A model generated the notes under the pieces. It was not told the origin of the DNA. It searched no databases and worked only from the letters and a program-made list of their open reading frames with translations. This document shows positions 1-9,466 of a stretch of DNA of 28,416 nt, piece by piece (positions within the stretch are counted from its first letter, which is position 1; each line of letters starts with the position of its first letter). Location: NCBI GenBank assembly GCA_001247695.2, contig LGRX02027799.1, positions 1-28,416 of the forward strand. The letters run 5' to 3'. A program made the translations under genes and the position numbers. The stretch is from Cymbomonas tetramitiformis (taxonomy: Eukaryota > Chlorophyta > Pyramimonadophyceae > Pyramimonadales > Pyramimonadaceae).

Positions 1-314
1 TGTCACATTTCCCAAAACTGTAACGGGTCCTAGCCCTCAAATCTTCATCTGGCCAATGGAAAGTCATTATTCCATGCCAGCTTTAACACTGTTGTCGCTT
101 AACTTATTCTGACTGACACGTCAATGGCAAAGGAGTCATCGCCGTCGTCACCGTATCATTTCTTGGTGACCTGATACTGCGAATATCTTCCCTAGCAGGT
201 TTGTCTCTCTCACGAGGTCATCTTGGCGAAGCCTGTCATACTGTCACTCCTGTCACGCGTGTCACCAGCTGGACAAACCCGGCTCGATACCACGAGAAGC
301 CGGCGTTTGTTACA
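1..314 (-). repeat. Repeat A2 of element E (partial)
   Basis: On the minus strand it begins TGTAACAAACGC at 314 and runs off the window edge, covering about 314 of the 526 bases seen in copy B. It is near-identical to 5612-5926, the A1 repeat of the same element, and similar to 8941-9466 and 16242-16767. Confidence 0.85.
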
Positions 315-316
315 GC

Positions 317-548
317 TGTCGCAAACGTGTGCATATGGTGGTACAAATATCCTCGGGATCGGACAGTCTCAACACTCGCGGATGATCGTAAGTTTGTCAT
401 TAACATTGTCATTAACATTCACTGGTGCCGGTAACTGAACAAGCAATTCTCAACGCAGCACGAGACCATAAGGCTACAAAATCTTTGAAATTCTGATATC
501 CTAAGATCAAACGCTAAGCTCTTCCATGCAAGCCCAGATTTCCAACAT
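317..548 (-). repeat. Repeat B1 of element E
   Basis: It matches the 220-bp B repeats at 16020-16239 and 16767-16986. It is 232 bp long because a GTCATTAACATT motif is tandemly doubled near 397-420. It ends on the minus strand in GCGACA, followed by two bases (GC) and then the TGTAAC start of A2. That junction forms a near-palindrome at 303-328. Confidence 0.8.
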
Positions 549-584
549 CCCCCATCTGTAGCTGCTGCACGCAGTAGCACAGAC

Positions 585-2576
585 TCAAATATGGGCTTGT
601 TCAGCATACTGTGTCGTATCACCATCTGCCATGAACTTGCCCAAGCTGAAAGTGAACATACCAATGCCTTCACCTTCTCCACCCTGTAACATCCTCGCTC
701 TGACCAGCGGATTCTTGAATACCAAGACCCACATACACCTGCGGCCAATAGGTCCATGTTCCAGATGCCCAATCACATGCAAGCGTCCCGTCTGACTCAA
801 TCGTCTGAAGTACGCAGCCCTGCTCTCGGTCATGTCTGTCAAGTAATAAGATGGAACGTGGACACATGCCACCACACGACTGGCCATCACTGCCAATGGA
901 AATGCAATGTCCAGCGCTGCAAACCACGGTGAAGTCACCACCGCGTCACAAACACCATATTTCTCCTTCCATAAGCGATAATTACCTGGTTGAAGTGCGT
1001 CACGCGCCTCAGACCAACCCAACTGAGAATTCCAGTCATTATTCATGAACCTCAACTGCGGCCACTGTTCCATCATCACCTCACTGATGACCCCAGTACC
1101 TGCCCATGGGTCCCAGACGCCATCGATGGACTTCCAATCCACCTCTGTCGCCAATCGCCTCACCTCGGAGGGCACCGTGATGATCAGCTCAAGCCCCCAC
1201 TGCAGCGCGCTAGCTTCTCGCACCTGAGCCTTGGTCATATGTCTCAATTCCCCTCGTCTTTCGACTTCTTCTTCAGCCAAGGCAGGCACACGAGGTGCAT
1301 CCCTCAGCTGCCTTGCCATTGCTTTCTGTTCCCGGTATTTCTTGCTTAGCACCGTGCGATGCCCTTCATTCCAACGTCCTGGCATGAAGACCTGCACAGC
1401 CTTGGACAGCTTATCCTGCCTGCCCCAATCAATCTGATCTGGCATGCCCAGGAACATGTCCTCCCCTTCCAATAGCATCTCCCTTGATGAAATCGCATGC
1501 CATGGCTGAGATTTGTCCCCCTTCACCACGCGGCGAGGACCCACGTCTGCTGGCAGCAGGCGCATCTCCGAGGACAGCTTCTCGCTAAGCTGCTGCTCCT
1601 TTATGCCCAGTCTATCCTCCAGGACTCCAGAGCTCTCATCTTCTTGGGTCTGCACCTCGGCGCTGGCAGCTTGAATTCCCGTGCCTGAGCACCTGAGACA
1701 TAGCCACTCGCCTTCTGGTACTCCATCCAATGCTGGGTTAAGACACCACAAGTGGTAACCCCTGTTGCATGCGTCACATAGCAACATCTCTGCCTCCCCA
1801 TCAGTCCTCCTGCACACTTCGCATGCCAGGTGCTTGCTGGGAACCGCTGCACTGCAATCATACTGGTCCTTCACCTGTAGGTGACATGGCGCGATGCTCT
1901 GCACAGTGCTTTTCTCTCTTAACTTGGTGGCGTCCTCAAGCACCACCACGCCATCTCGCTGTATTTTGACCAACTTCAGGATGGCGGACTTGGTCGCGAC
2001 TTCCATGCCGCTGCGAGGCTTCTGTCTAATGTAGACAAAGTCACCCACCTTGAACCGGTGTGGTTTGGGCTCAATCCCACCACCCCTTCTTCCTTCGTAA
2101 TGTAGAGTGTCACGATGTTGTGCCACCTCCAGACTGCAACCAGCGTGCACCATCAGTCGCTTCACCACCTCTGCCCTTAGCAGTAGCTCCTTGACCCGTG
2201 CGTCCTTGTCATCCTCGATCTCGGGACTGAAATCTATGCTGGGCGCTCGCTTCAAGTCCGGTGGCACCACTGCCTCTTGGGCAAATAACAAAGTGAACGG
2301 TGCCACCCCTGTGGACTCTTGGCGCGCTGCATTATAGCTCAGCACGAGTGCCCAGAGCTGCTCGTCCCACTCATAGTCGAGGCCCTTCTCCAAGGCGATC
2401 TTCTTGAAACAGAACTTCATCGTACGCACCACCCGCTCCGTGAGGCCGTTGCCTTCCGGTGAGTCTGGCGACGTGACTCGACGGTCTATCAGGCAGTCTC
2501 TGCATAGCTGCTTGAATTCTGCACTCTGCTGGCGCCCCGAATACCGCCAGGACATGGCTGCGAAATGCCGCTGCAA
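585..2576 (-). CDS. Integrase C-terminal part + PHD finger + SAM-methyltransferase-like domain
   Basis: This 663-codon open frame is the 3' part of a retroelement polyprotein, not an independent gene. It begins inside the integrase core: the catalytic Glu lies in NGLTERVVR near 2425-2455. A GPY/F-like module follows (HRFKVGDFVYIR). A C4HC3 PHD finger spans about 1689-1823 (CEVC...CDAC...H..C...CLRC). The last ~220 residues resemble a class I SAM-dependent DNA methyltransferase. They have a glycine-rich motif DPWAGTG (1092-1112) as SAM-binding motif I and TSPWF (921-935) in the place of the catalytic (D/N/S)PP(Y/F/W) motif. PHD fingers usually read histone tails; the methyltransferase base specificity cannot be told. 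The start shown is only the limit of the open frame, since the upstream integrase half is at 2514-3909 in another frame. The C-terminal half is about 94% identical by eye to the ORF ending at 15983. Confidence 0.8.
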   Translation of the reverse strand: MQRHFAAMSWRYSGRQQSAEFKQLCRDCLIDRRVTSPDSPEGNGLTERVVRTMKFCFKKIALEKGLDYEWDEQLWALVLSYNAARQESTGVAPFTLLFAQEAVVPPDLKRAPSIDFSPEIEDDKDARVKELLLRAEVVKRLMVHAGCSLEVAQHRDTLHYEGRRGGGIEPKPHRFKVGDFVYIRQKPRSGMEVATKSAILKLVKIQRDGVVVLEDATKLREKSTVQSIAPCHLQVKDQYDCSAAVPSKHLACEVCRRTDGEAEMLLCDACNRGYHLWCLNPALDGVPEGEWLCLRCSGTGIQAASAEVQTQEDESSGVLEDRLGIKEQQLSEKLSSEMRLLPADVGPRRVVKGDKSQPWHAISSREMLLEGEDMFLGMPDQIDWGRQDKLSKAVQVFMPGRWNEGHRTVLSKKYREQKAMARQLRDAPRVPALAEEEVERRGELRHMTKAQVREASALQWGLELIITVPSEVRRLATEVDWKSIDGVWDPWAGTGVISEVMMEQWPQLRFMNNDWNSQLGWSEARDALQPGNYRLWKEKYGVCDAVVTSPWFAALDIAFPLAVMASRVVACVHVPSYYLTDMTESRAAYFRRLSQTGRLHVIGHLEHGPIGRRCMWVLVFKNPLVRARMLQGGEGEGIGMFTFSLGKFMADGDTTQYAEQAHI

Positions 2577-3909
2577 TGGTCCTTGCCTCCTTGTCGGGAA
2601 TGGGCACGCAGACTATAAACCTGGTGTAGTGCTCGGTCATGATGAGCACCCTGTTGTTGCCCGCCTTGGTCTCTCTCCTTGAAGGCCACGCTAGGTCCAA
2701 TGACCACCGGTACATAAATGACACGATCTCAAGGGGCGACAGGCACGCCTCTTCCCTTGCGTAATGAGTCTTCACACGCTGGCAGGTCTCACATTGGGTC
2801 ACCACGGCCTCAACATCCTTCCTTAGATCGGCCCACCAATGACGCTGCCACAGAAGATGCTGCGTGCGCCTTATACCCCAATGGCCCGTTCTGGAATGAT
2901 ATTCCTTGACCAGCGCAAGACGGTCAGCGGGCTTGGGTATCCTCACTTCCTTGCCTGACAACGTGATCATGTAGATCTCGTCCGTAGCTTCATCCCACCG
3001 ATGTCGTGCTGCGCGCCTCCTCACGCGACGGACTTCGTCTTCTGGTAACTTCACGCCACCTTTGGACCTCAACCATCTGAGGCACCATGCGTCATCATGA
3101 ACATCCCGATACTTCTCGCGATCGGCCTGCTGCTCGGCCACGCTGGCCATCAAGTCCGCGAGCCTGGTGGTGCACGCTAATCTGGGCAGTCTCATCTCTG
3201 CATCTTTGGCAGGCGGACTCCAAGCAGGCACGTTGACACGCACTGCTGGAGATGCGCCCTCCTTCACGAAGTGGCTCTCGTGCCTCCGGCGATACTGCTC
3301 GATGGTGTGGAGCTGCCACTCGTTCTTCTTCTTCTTCTTGGTCTCCGCCTTCTGTCGCTGAGTCCCAATTCCTTCTGCACCCTTTTGCCCTTGTGAGCAC
3401 ATTATCTGCAGCCTCTCCTCCCAGTCACGGTGACTCATGGTCTTCGCCACCTGCTGGGTATATGCGTTTGAATTCTCAACCCATTCCGCCAGCAAAGCTT
3501 GCCTCTGCTGAGGATCCGACCTCGCGTGGTCCGCCCAGTTGTTGTCTACAGCTATAGGCTGTCCTGGGGAATTCTCCGCCTCCAAGGACTCCTCGCTGTG
3601 AGGAAGCCCCTTCCTGCTTGCTTCTGCGACCGCCATCAACAGTTCCATAGCCCTGCGATCCATGGCCAGGCCCAGAATGCTCGCCAGTTCTGTGTCGTTC
3701 AGGCCATCGGCCATGCGTAGTTCGCTTGCGCTGTAGCCCATGGCTAGCGCCTTCTCGTCGAGGTTCACCTCTCTGGACTCCTCCTCGATGTCTTTATCAT
3801 TCTGGTTGCGCACCACAGTGCCCATCCTTGCTTTCCTGAATGCTCTTGACCCTTGCGTCGCCATGATGGTGGGAAGAGCCCTCAATGGTTCTCCCACCAC
3901 GTTCACCAC
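2514..3909 (-). CDS. Retroelement integrase N-terminal part (broken)
   Basis: The frame opens at 3909 with ~190 residues of linker of unknown function, including a lysine-rich stretch. An H2C2 integrase zinc-binding motif follows (H...H...CETCQR, about 2760-2910), then the start of the DDE core with the first Asp in SLDLAWP (2688-2703). At GAPAEC (near 2530) the frame is lost. In related integrases a TDxGxEF-type motif with the second catalytic Asp follows here. In this copy the sequence jumps straight to AEFKQL in the frame of the ORF at 585-2576. A short out-of-frame deletion has therefore removed the second catalytic residue. Protease, reverse transcriptase and RNase H are not found upstream. 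Residues after about 2514 in this frame are a shadow. Confidence 0.75.
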
Positions 3910-3910
3910 G

Positions 3911-4073
3911 TAATGAACGGTCTCTGGCCAAAGCGCGACTCACAATTAGACACTTTGGCTGCGGGAACCGTTCATTAGCTAATGAACGGTCTCTGTCCAA
4001 AGCGCGACTCACAATTAGACACTTTGGCTGCGGGAACCGTTCATTAGCTAATGAACGGTCTCTGGCCAAAGCG
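3911..4073. repeat. 69-bp palindromic tandem repeat, 2.4 copies
   Basis: Units start at 3912, 3981 and 4050, giving an exact 69-bp period. The first two units are bounded by inverted ends TAATGAACGGT / ACCGTTCATTA, with inner GGCCAAAG / CTTTGGCT arms. The third breaks off after the left arm. It resembles a head-to-tail array of a small inverted-repeat (MITE-like) unit. It abuts the first in-frame codon of the integrase ORF and marks the edge of the foreign DNA in element E. Confidence 0.75.
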
Positions 4074-4174
4074 AAATTTTTCTTGGACCTCGTGATAGAT
4101 TGTGTAATATTGATCAGCACAGGAATGTGGAATATTGTATGATAATTTTCTAAATTTACGATGTGTACATATTC

Positions 4175-4246
4175 GCGACATTGGTCGAGTTGGTACGGCG
4201 CTAGGCTACGAACCTCGCACTCGTGGGTTCGATTCCCACTGAGGGT
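4175..4246 (+). pseudogene. tRNA-Arg(ACG)-like sequence, probable SINE head
   Basis: An A box (4182-4192) and B box GGTTCGATTCC (4226-4236) have the spacing of a real tRNA. The D stem (GTCG/CGGC), T stem (GTGGG/CCCAC with loop TTCGATT) and anticodon stem (4 of 5 pairs) can be drawn. The anticodon loop CTACGAA gives anticodon ACG (Arg). The acceptor stem does not pair (GCGACAT against TGAGGGT), so it is not a working tRNA. Transcribed non-tRNA sequence seems to follow (about 4247-4360), with inverted ATTTAAGGCG / CGTCTTAAAT ends. That fits the 5' head of a tRNA-derived SINE; a decayed tRNA gene is the alternative. Confidence 0.55.
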
Positions 4247-4438
4247 CTAGGTTGCGCAGATTTAAGGCGTGGTTTGGAGAGTGCTGACGAGCATGCGACG
4301 GCCGTCCCGCCTGCAGACGTGCAGTGTTGGGGGTGTCTCCCAAGCGTCTTAAATTGGCATGACCTACCAAAACCCTTATGCTTTTTTTGGATAATGTGTT
4401 AATAATTTTTGAGTGACGGTGTCTTTTTTTTGTAACAG

Positions 4439-5081
4439 GTGTGCTTTAAGTTCTACTATATGGCTTACGGCATCAGCTACGGGTATCTTCAAGACTGTCG
4501 AACACGCGTGCTCGAGGGCCGACACACGTTTGTTCATGGATTGACGTACGAGGAGGACAACCGCAAGGTTTCCCTGAAACGCGAGTCGGTCGTCGCATGG
4601 CTCGAGAAATACGCGGACGAATACGGACAACCCCAACCTCACAAACCCGAGAAGCACCTTTCAGATGGATTGACCATCGAAGAGCTGTGGGACGAGTACC
4701 TTCAGAGCTTGGGTGAGAATGAGGAGAGCAAAAAACTCTCTCTCAGTTACTGGTACAAAATATTTGAAGAAGATTGCAGCAAGTGGCTAAAGATTCCATC
4801 GGTGAACCGATTTTCTCACTGCGATGTTTGCGCGTCCTTCAAGTTATTGAAGGAAGGCTTAACCAAATCTCAAAAAGGTGAATATTCATGAATAGCTTTG
4901 TGATGTGTTTATATGTTTATGTAATTTGTTCACTGACCCGATTTTGTGTATCATGCACAGGGCAATACAACGGGCCTCTCAACAAACATCTGGCAATCGC
5001 ACGAGCGGAGCGCCAGAAGTTCTACAAACATGGTCGTAAAGCGAATATGACCAAGAGCATTGCCATGAACAAAACTTGGCA
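4439..5081 (+). pseudogene. Partial multi-exon transposase-like gene fragment
   Basis: Two exons are visible. Exon 4439-4877 follows a T-rich acceptor ending AACAG. A GT...AG intron spans 4878-4960, and an exon opens at 4961 and runs to about 5081 in the matching frame. The protein includes CFKFYYMAYGIS, then SYWYKIFEED, then FSHCDVCASFK and ERQKFYKHGRKA. From memory, this pattern (an early Cys/YGIS block, a CxxC block, a charged R-E-R-Q-K block) resembles the region upstream of the DUF7869 domain in transposase-like proteins of algae, oomycetes and animals. That assignment is inference. The second exon is cut at about 5081, where the leader repeats of element E begin. No first exon is visible. 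Confidence 0.5.
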
Positions 5082-5401
5082 AGCAGTTAGGCCAGTGCAC
5101 CATGGGTGCCCCTGGATTCACTGAAGGACAAGGTGCTGAGCATATCACTGAGTGGAGGAAGGCTGCACATGACTAGTGAATTCAAGGTTGATCCGTTGTC
5201 GCCGTCGCTGGTAGCTCTTTCAGTGAAAATACCACCAAGTTCAGGGAAGAAGAAGGGTCCGCCAGTGCACCGTGGGTGCCCCTGGAGTCGCCTGACTTCC
5301 GAATCCGCTCTTGTAAACTGCTGTTGACTTCTCGCCAAAGGGCCTCTACTTCTGGATTAGCACTGAAATAAAAAGCCGCTCCGCGCAGGACATTATTGTT
5401 T
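5082..5401 (-). repeat. Leader of element E with two hairpin units
   Basis: On the minus strand this matches the start of the leader of copy B (9467-9795). Two inverted-repeat units lie at 5262-5285 and 5092-5115, about 170 bp apart, each with outer CCAG/CTGG and inner GCACC/GGTGC arms. The match to copy B stops abruptly at about 5082. Confidence 0.75.
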
Positions 5402-5926
5402 TGAAAAAGTATGAAAACAGCAGTAAAATATATTCATCAAAAATTGTACAATAACCACAAAACACGAATTATTGTCTCCAAAAACTGTGAGCAGAACTGT
5501 CTTAGCAATCTAGCACTGGCACGCGAACAGCCACCTAGCACTTGCGAAGGCAAAACAATAATGAGTCCACTAGTCTGGCCTTCGGTCAGAGCTTACTTAT
5601 CTCTCAATGCTCTGTCACATTTCCCAAAACTGTAACGGGTTCTAGCCCTCAAATCTTCATCTGGCCAATGGAAAGTCATTATTCCATGCCAGCTTTAACA
5701 CTGTTACCGCTTAACTTATTCTGACTGACACGTCAGTGGCAAAGGAGTCATCGCCGTCGTCACCGTATCATTTCTTGGTAACCTGATACTGCGAATATCT
5801 TCCCTAGCAGGTCTGTCTCTCTCAGGAGGTCATCTTGGCGAAGCCTGTCATACTGTCACTCCTGTCACGCGTGTCACCAGCTGGACAAACCCGGCTCGAT
5901 ACCACGAGAAGCCGGCGTTTGTTACA
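5402..5926 (-). repeat. Repeat A1 of element E
   Basis: This is the 5'-terminal repeat of copy E. It starts TGTAACAAACGC at 5926 and ends TTTTTCA at 5402 (525 bp). It is closely similar to 8941-9466 and 16242-16767. As in copy B, it is followed directly by AAACAATAATGTCC and the leader, not by a copy of repeat B. Confidence 0.85.
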
Positions 5927-8240
5927 GCTGTTATCCGACCCTCTGCCACGAGTCCAGCAGATAGTTTACGGAAAGCCGCTCCCAGGCTCTTGATCACTGA
6001 AGCCATGAGCTGCACCTTCCTCTGCATCTCGTCCGCCGCAGGCGCCATGCATGGGCACCTGTGCGTCGGCCTCGTACTCCTCGGGTGTCTTCACTGGGAA
6101 GCCCCTCATGCGTTGGGTGCTACCCAGTGCTACAGCCGGTGCTGCCATGTACTCGGAGTCAGCACCCTTGCTTGGTGTCTCAGGGAGTTCCCCCAAGCCC
6201 AAGGTGTCGAGTGCGTTCGAGAGCACTTCTTCACCCATCTCCTCGGCCAGTGCTGAGAGTAGATTGATCGGAGAGCCAGACGGCGCTCCTGCTTCTCCGT
6301 GGCCACGGTGGTGCACTTCGTGTATGTTGACGATGTGCGTCTCCCTCTCCGCGACGCGCGCTGCGACTGGCTCCTCGTCGGAACCCTCATCTTCAGACAG
6401 TACCTGCGACCTCACACTACCAGCACGACTAGCAGTTTTTCGGGCAGCCACCATGCCCTGGTACTCAGCCTTCAACGCCTCAGGGTTGCCAGTGGTACCC
6501 TTCTGGTTGTCCGCTGGTGGTTTCTTGACTGGTGCTCGATACTTGTCCTTCTCGTCGTTGGACAGTTGCTGCCAGTCCGTTACCAGAATGCCCCAGTCGG
6601 AGCTCTTGAAGCGGTTCTTCAAGTTGTACATGCGCAGGGCGGCATTCTCCGCGTCCCACCACTTGCTGGAACCAAGCCTGTCCTCGTGGTACCCAGCAGG
6701 CATCTTGACGTGCTTGTAGCCACTCCTGCACTGCTCAGGCTCGGACTCGTGCCAGCCCCCTCCGAAACAGCGTACGCACTTGGGCTTGTCGTTTGTGCGG
6801 GTGCCCTCTGCTGGCGGCGGCGTCTTGTTGTAGGAGGGCTTCTTGGTCCTTTCGGCCACGTTCACCTCCTTCTTCATCTTCTTAGAGGGCGGTGTCTCCG
6901 CCTTCTTGCTGTCCTCCAGGTCGCCTGACTGTCCTTCCCTAGCTGCCTCAATCTTCTTGATCGAGTTCTTTATTGCCTTGAGGTCGAGGCCATGTTGACG
7001 AGCTTCCCAGGTAGAGTACTGGCAGCCACATCGCCTGGTGATCTCCTGCAGGAAGATGAGAATCCAGGACTCCGCATCGTTCTTGAGCTTGTCCTGTACC
7101 TCGACGATGGACTCTAGGTCCTTCCAGGTCACCCGATTGGGTGGCGGGAACTGTGCCCTCAGCTGCTCCTTCACCCGTGTCTGGAAGATCTTGATGCGCA
7201 GGTTCTCTACGCAGTCCTCGATGAAGGTACGCAGCTCTGCGTCGCTCAGCAGTTTACCAGTGTTGAGCTGCATCTCCCTGCGTTGACACATCTTCATGTA
7301 TGTTAGCCCATCCTGCCCCAACTCTTGAGGCTTCTGGGTCAACAGATCAACTTTCTCTTGCGTTCCCTTCATCATGAACTTCTTGTCAAGGGCAGCGATA
7401 AAACCCCTGAGTGCATAGAAGTACTGCATGTCACGGGTACCGTCATGTCCCGTCAAGCCCTTCAGCGAAGTCCCATCAGTCAGATAGTCGTCGGAAACTT
7501 CCCCTTCGGCGTCATGATTCGTCGCTGGCCTCGCTATCACCCACGTGGCACCAGCATTCCTCTCATTGAAAGGGGGCCTAGCACATGGGATAGAACCCTC
7601 AAGTGGGCCATGTTCACTAGTGTCTTTGAGGACTCTGTCCATGTTGGAGGCCACTACACCCCCTTTCTCATAATTCTCACGCCACCAGCTGAGGGTCTGC
7701 GAATTCTCGCCAGTCAGACACGCGGGGATAATGTCCCACAATGTTTCAAAGTCAGGAGGTGTCTCTCTCAGGGCCTTGATCTGCGCTTCTGTGAGCGTGC
7801 CAGCCACGGACCTGAGCTTCTTCCTGATGTTGGCGTTGTGCTGACGCACAAAGTTCTCGCACATGTTGGCGAATTCCCTCAGGAACTTGGGACGGTCCTC
7901 CTCCTTGGTCCCCGTGTAAATGGGCAGAGTACCAAGGGCGAGGCGCGTGGAGTCAGTGTACTCCATTTCTTCCTCAAATATCACTACCGGCTCTTGTGCT
8001 TGTACCAGAGGTTGCACTGGTGCCTGAGGTTGTACTGGAGCTTGTACCTGAGGTTGTACTGGGGCTTGGCCCTCAGGCTGGCCTCTGACAGCCTCTTCCT
8101 CTTCTTCCAGCTCTGTAAAGTGCTGGCTCACCCGTACTGCTCTCTGGTTACGCCTCTCTGCCCTTTGCTGTTTCTGAAGGTCAGTGCTGGACTCCGTTGC
8201 TACTTTCCCGGTGGTGAGGAGATGCCAATGTGAAGGCTCT
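5927..8240 (-). CDS. Retroelement Gag-like protein, interrupted (divergent relative of B gag)
   Basis: The long frame spans 8131-5966 (721 codons) and is open back to about 8240 without an ATG, so the true start is unknown; GTG at 8131 is nominal. The protein has a Q/P-repeat N-terminus, a conserved core (YTGTKEEDRPKFLREF, then LKGLTGHDGT and DLESIVEVQDKLKNDAESW), a Lys-rich basic stretch and a variant zinc knuckle (CVRCFGGGWHESEPEQC). The core aligns residue by residue with the Gag part of the ORF at 13444-15983, but identity is clearly lower. Near 6045 the frame probably shifts: the minus-strand frame at 6048-5935 reads a plausible continuation (ADEMQRKVQL) that runs into the element E insertion at 5926. 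The role is particle assembly and RNA packaging, by analogy with retrotransposon Gag. Confidence 0.7.
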
Positions 8241-8410
8241 TTTCACTCCACACTTCCGAGCTTACCAGTACGGATAGATCCGTCCCTGGCTTCACCTTTC
8301 AGTGCTTGAGATACTCTCAACCCGGCCACTTGCTTCAGTGGCATCTTCAGGCTGATTTATCTTGGGGGTGCTCTCAACACTGGTACCTGTGCAGTACCCT
8401 GAGAGTTTCC
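8241..8410. other. Gap between two Gag genes
   Basis: This is the boundary between the C-element Gag stop (8411) and the open frame of the neighbouring Gag. It contains stops in the relevant frames. I see no terminal repeats or target duplication, so the way the two elements were joined is unknown. Confidence 0.4.
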
Positions 8411-8936
8411 CTAAGGAGCTGGAGCTGAAGCTGGAACTGGAGTTGCAACTGCTGCAGTAATGCTGTGCTGATTCTTCAGTTCCTTAACCAAGGTGTTGAT
8501 CGTATTGATGAGTTTGCCGGACCCATCCTTAGCACCCTGATTCTGCTGCTGCTGCCTCCGGTTCTGGAAAGGATTCTGAGCTGGTGGCTTTCCCTTGATA
8601 TCTTTTCCATCTGGGGTCTTGGTGGAATAACAATCCTTCTCGATGTGACCAACACGACCACAACGATTGCAAGACTGAGGATTCTGTGATTTTCCTTTTC
8701 CTTTGCCCTTGCCTTTCCCACCTTTTCCCTTGCTCCGATTTTGATTGGAGTTCTGGCTGCCACTTTGGTTCTGATTCCGATTTCTGTTGGATCTGTAATA
8801 TGGCTTCTGGCCACGTCCTTTGTCCTTGTCCTTCTTGACTGGACCTCCTGATGACTGCTCCCTCTGACCCCGATAGTGAAGAGTTTCTGACTGCTTTGAA
8901 TGAATGACATAATTCAAATCAAGCAGTATCTGTGTG
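8411..8936 (-). CDS. Ty3/gypsy-type Gag, C-terminal half (zinc knuckle)
   Basis: This is the 3' half of the gag gene whose 5' half is at 16987-17789. It has a very basic G/K/N/Q-rich region, a canonical CCHC zinc knuckle (CNRCGRVGHIEKDC, C-x2-C-x4-H-x4-C), a Q-rich stretch and an A/P-rich end before the stop at 8411. The knuckle binds the element RNA in related retrotransposons. The frame is open back to the target site at 8936, and joining it to 16987 across the insertion keeps frame. The combined length would be about 442 residues. No C-element pol is recognisable to the left. Confidence 0.8.
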
Positions 8937-8940
8937 GTTT
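8937..8940. repeat. 4-bp target-site duplication GTTT (left)
   Basis: It is paired with GTTT at 16987-16990. Removing 8941-16986 plus one copy restores the gag reading frame of element C across the site. Confidence 0.85.
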
Positions 8941-9466
8941 TGTAACAAACGCCGGCTTCTCATGGTACCGCGCCGGGTTTGTCCAGCTGATGACACGCGT
9001 GACAGAGATGACAGTGTGACAGGTTTTGCTAAGATGACCACCTGAGAGATGCAGACCTGCCAGAGAAGATATGGTCAGTATCAAGTGATCAGGGAATGAT
9101 ACGATGAAGATGGCAGTGACTCCTTTGCCACTGACGTGTCAGTCAGAATGTGGTAAACGGTAACATTGTTAGAGCTTGCATGGAATAATGACTTTCCATT
9201 GGCCAGATGAAGATTTGAGGGCTAGAACCCGTTACAGTTTTTGGGAAATGTGACAGAGCATTGAGAGATAAGTAAGCTCTGACCGAAGGCCAGACTAGTG
9301 GACTCATTATTGTTTTGCCTTCGCAAGTACTAGGTGGCTGTTCGCGTGCCAGTGCTAGCGTGCTAAGACAGTTCTGCTCACAGCTTTTGTACACAATAAT
9401 TCGTATTTTGTGGTTATTATACCAATTTTGATGAATACATTTTACTACTGTTTTCATACTTTTTCA
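8941..9466 (+). repeat. Repeat A1 of element B
   Basis: This is the 526-bp 5'-terminal repeat, the same length as A2 at 16242-16767 and nearly identical to it. It is followed by AAACAATAATG, whereas A2 is followed by repeat B2. No tRNA-like primer-binding site is evident just downstream. An antisense open frame of 104 codons runs through both copies but is broken in element E. Confidence 0.9.

Larger units (their letters stand above)
1..5926 (-). mobile_element. Retroelement copy E (integrase-PHD-methyltransferase family), truncated by window edge
   Basis: This minus-strand copy belongs to the same family as the element at 8941-16986. Reading from its 5' end at 5926 it has repeat A1 (5926-5402), a leader with two hairpins (to about 5082), foreign DNA (5081-3910), integrase-PHD-methyltransferase coding sequence (3909-585), repeat B1 (548-317) and repeat A2 (314 to the window edge). 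Repeat B2 and the far target site lie outside the window. It sits inside the Gag coding region at 5966-8240. Gag and reverse transcriptase are missing and the integrase has an internal deletion, so this copy looks dead. The order of parts matches copy B, so the layout is a property of the family rather than an accident of one copy. Confidence 0.8.

Noticed and set aside
3797..4120. ORF with a 23-residue internal repeat
   Set aside because: It is the translation of the 69-bp DNA repeat. The period is a multiple of three by chance, and the frame shares no protein features.
4175..4246. Functional tRNA-Arg gene
   Set aside because: The acceptor stem cannot pair.
7325..8233. 302-codon plus-strand ORF
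   Set aside because: It is antisense to the Gag ORF, with no recognisable domain and Leu/Arg/Ser-rich composition typical of a shadow frame.
9143..9457. 104-codon minus-strand ORF, present again at 16444-16758
   Set aside because: It lies wholly in repeats A1 and A2, which are near-identical, so its presence twice is not independent. The matching repeat in element E (5411-5635) has the frame broken.
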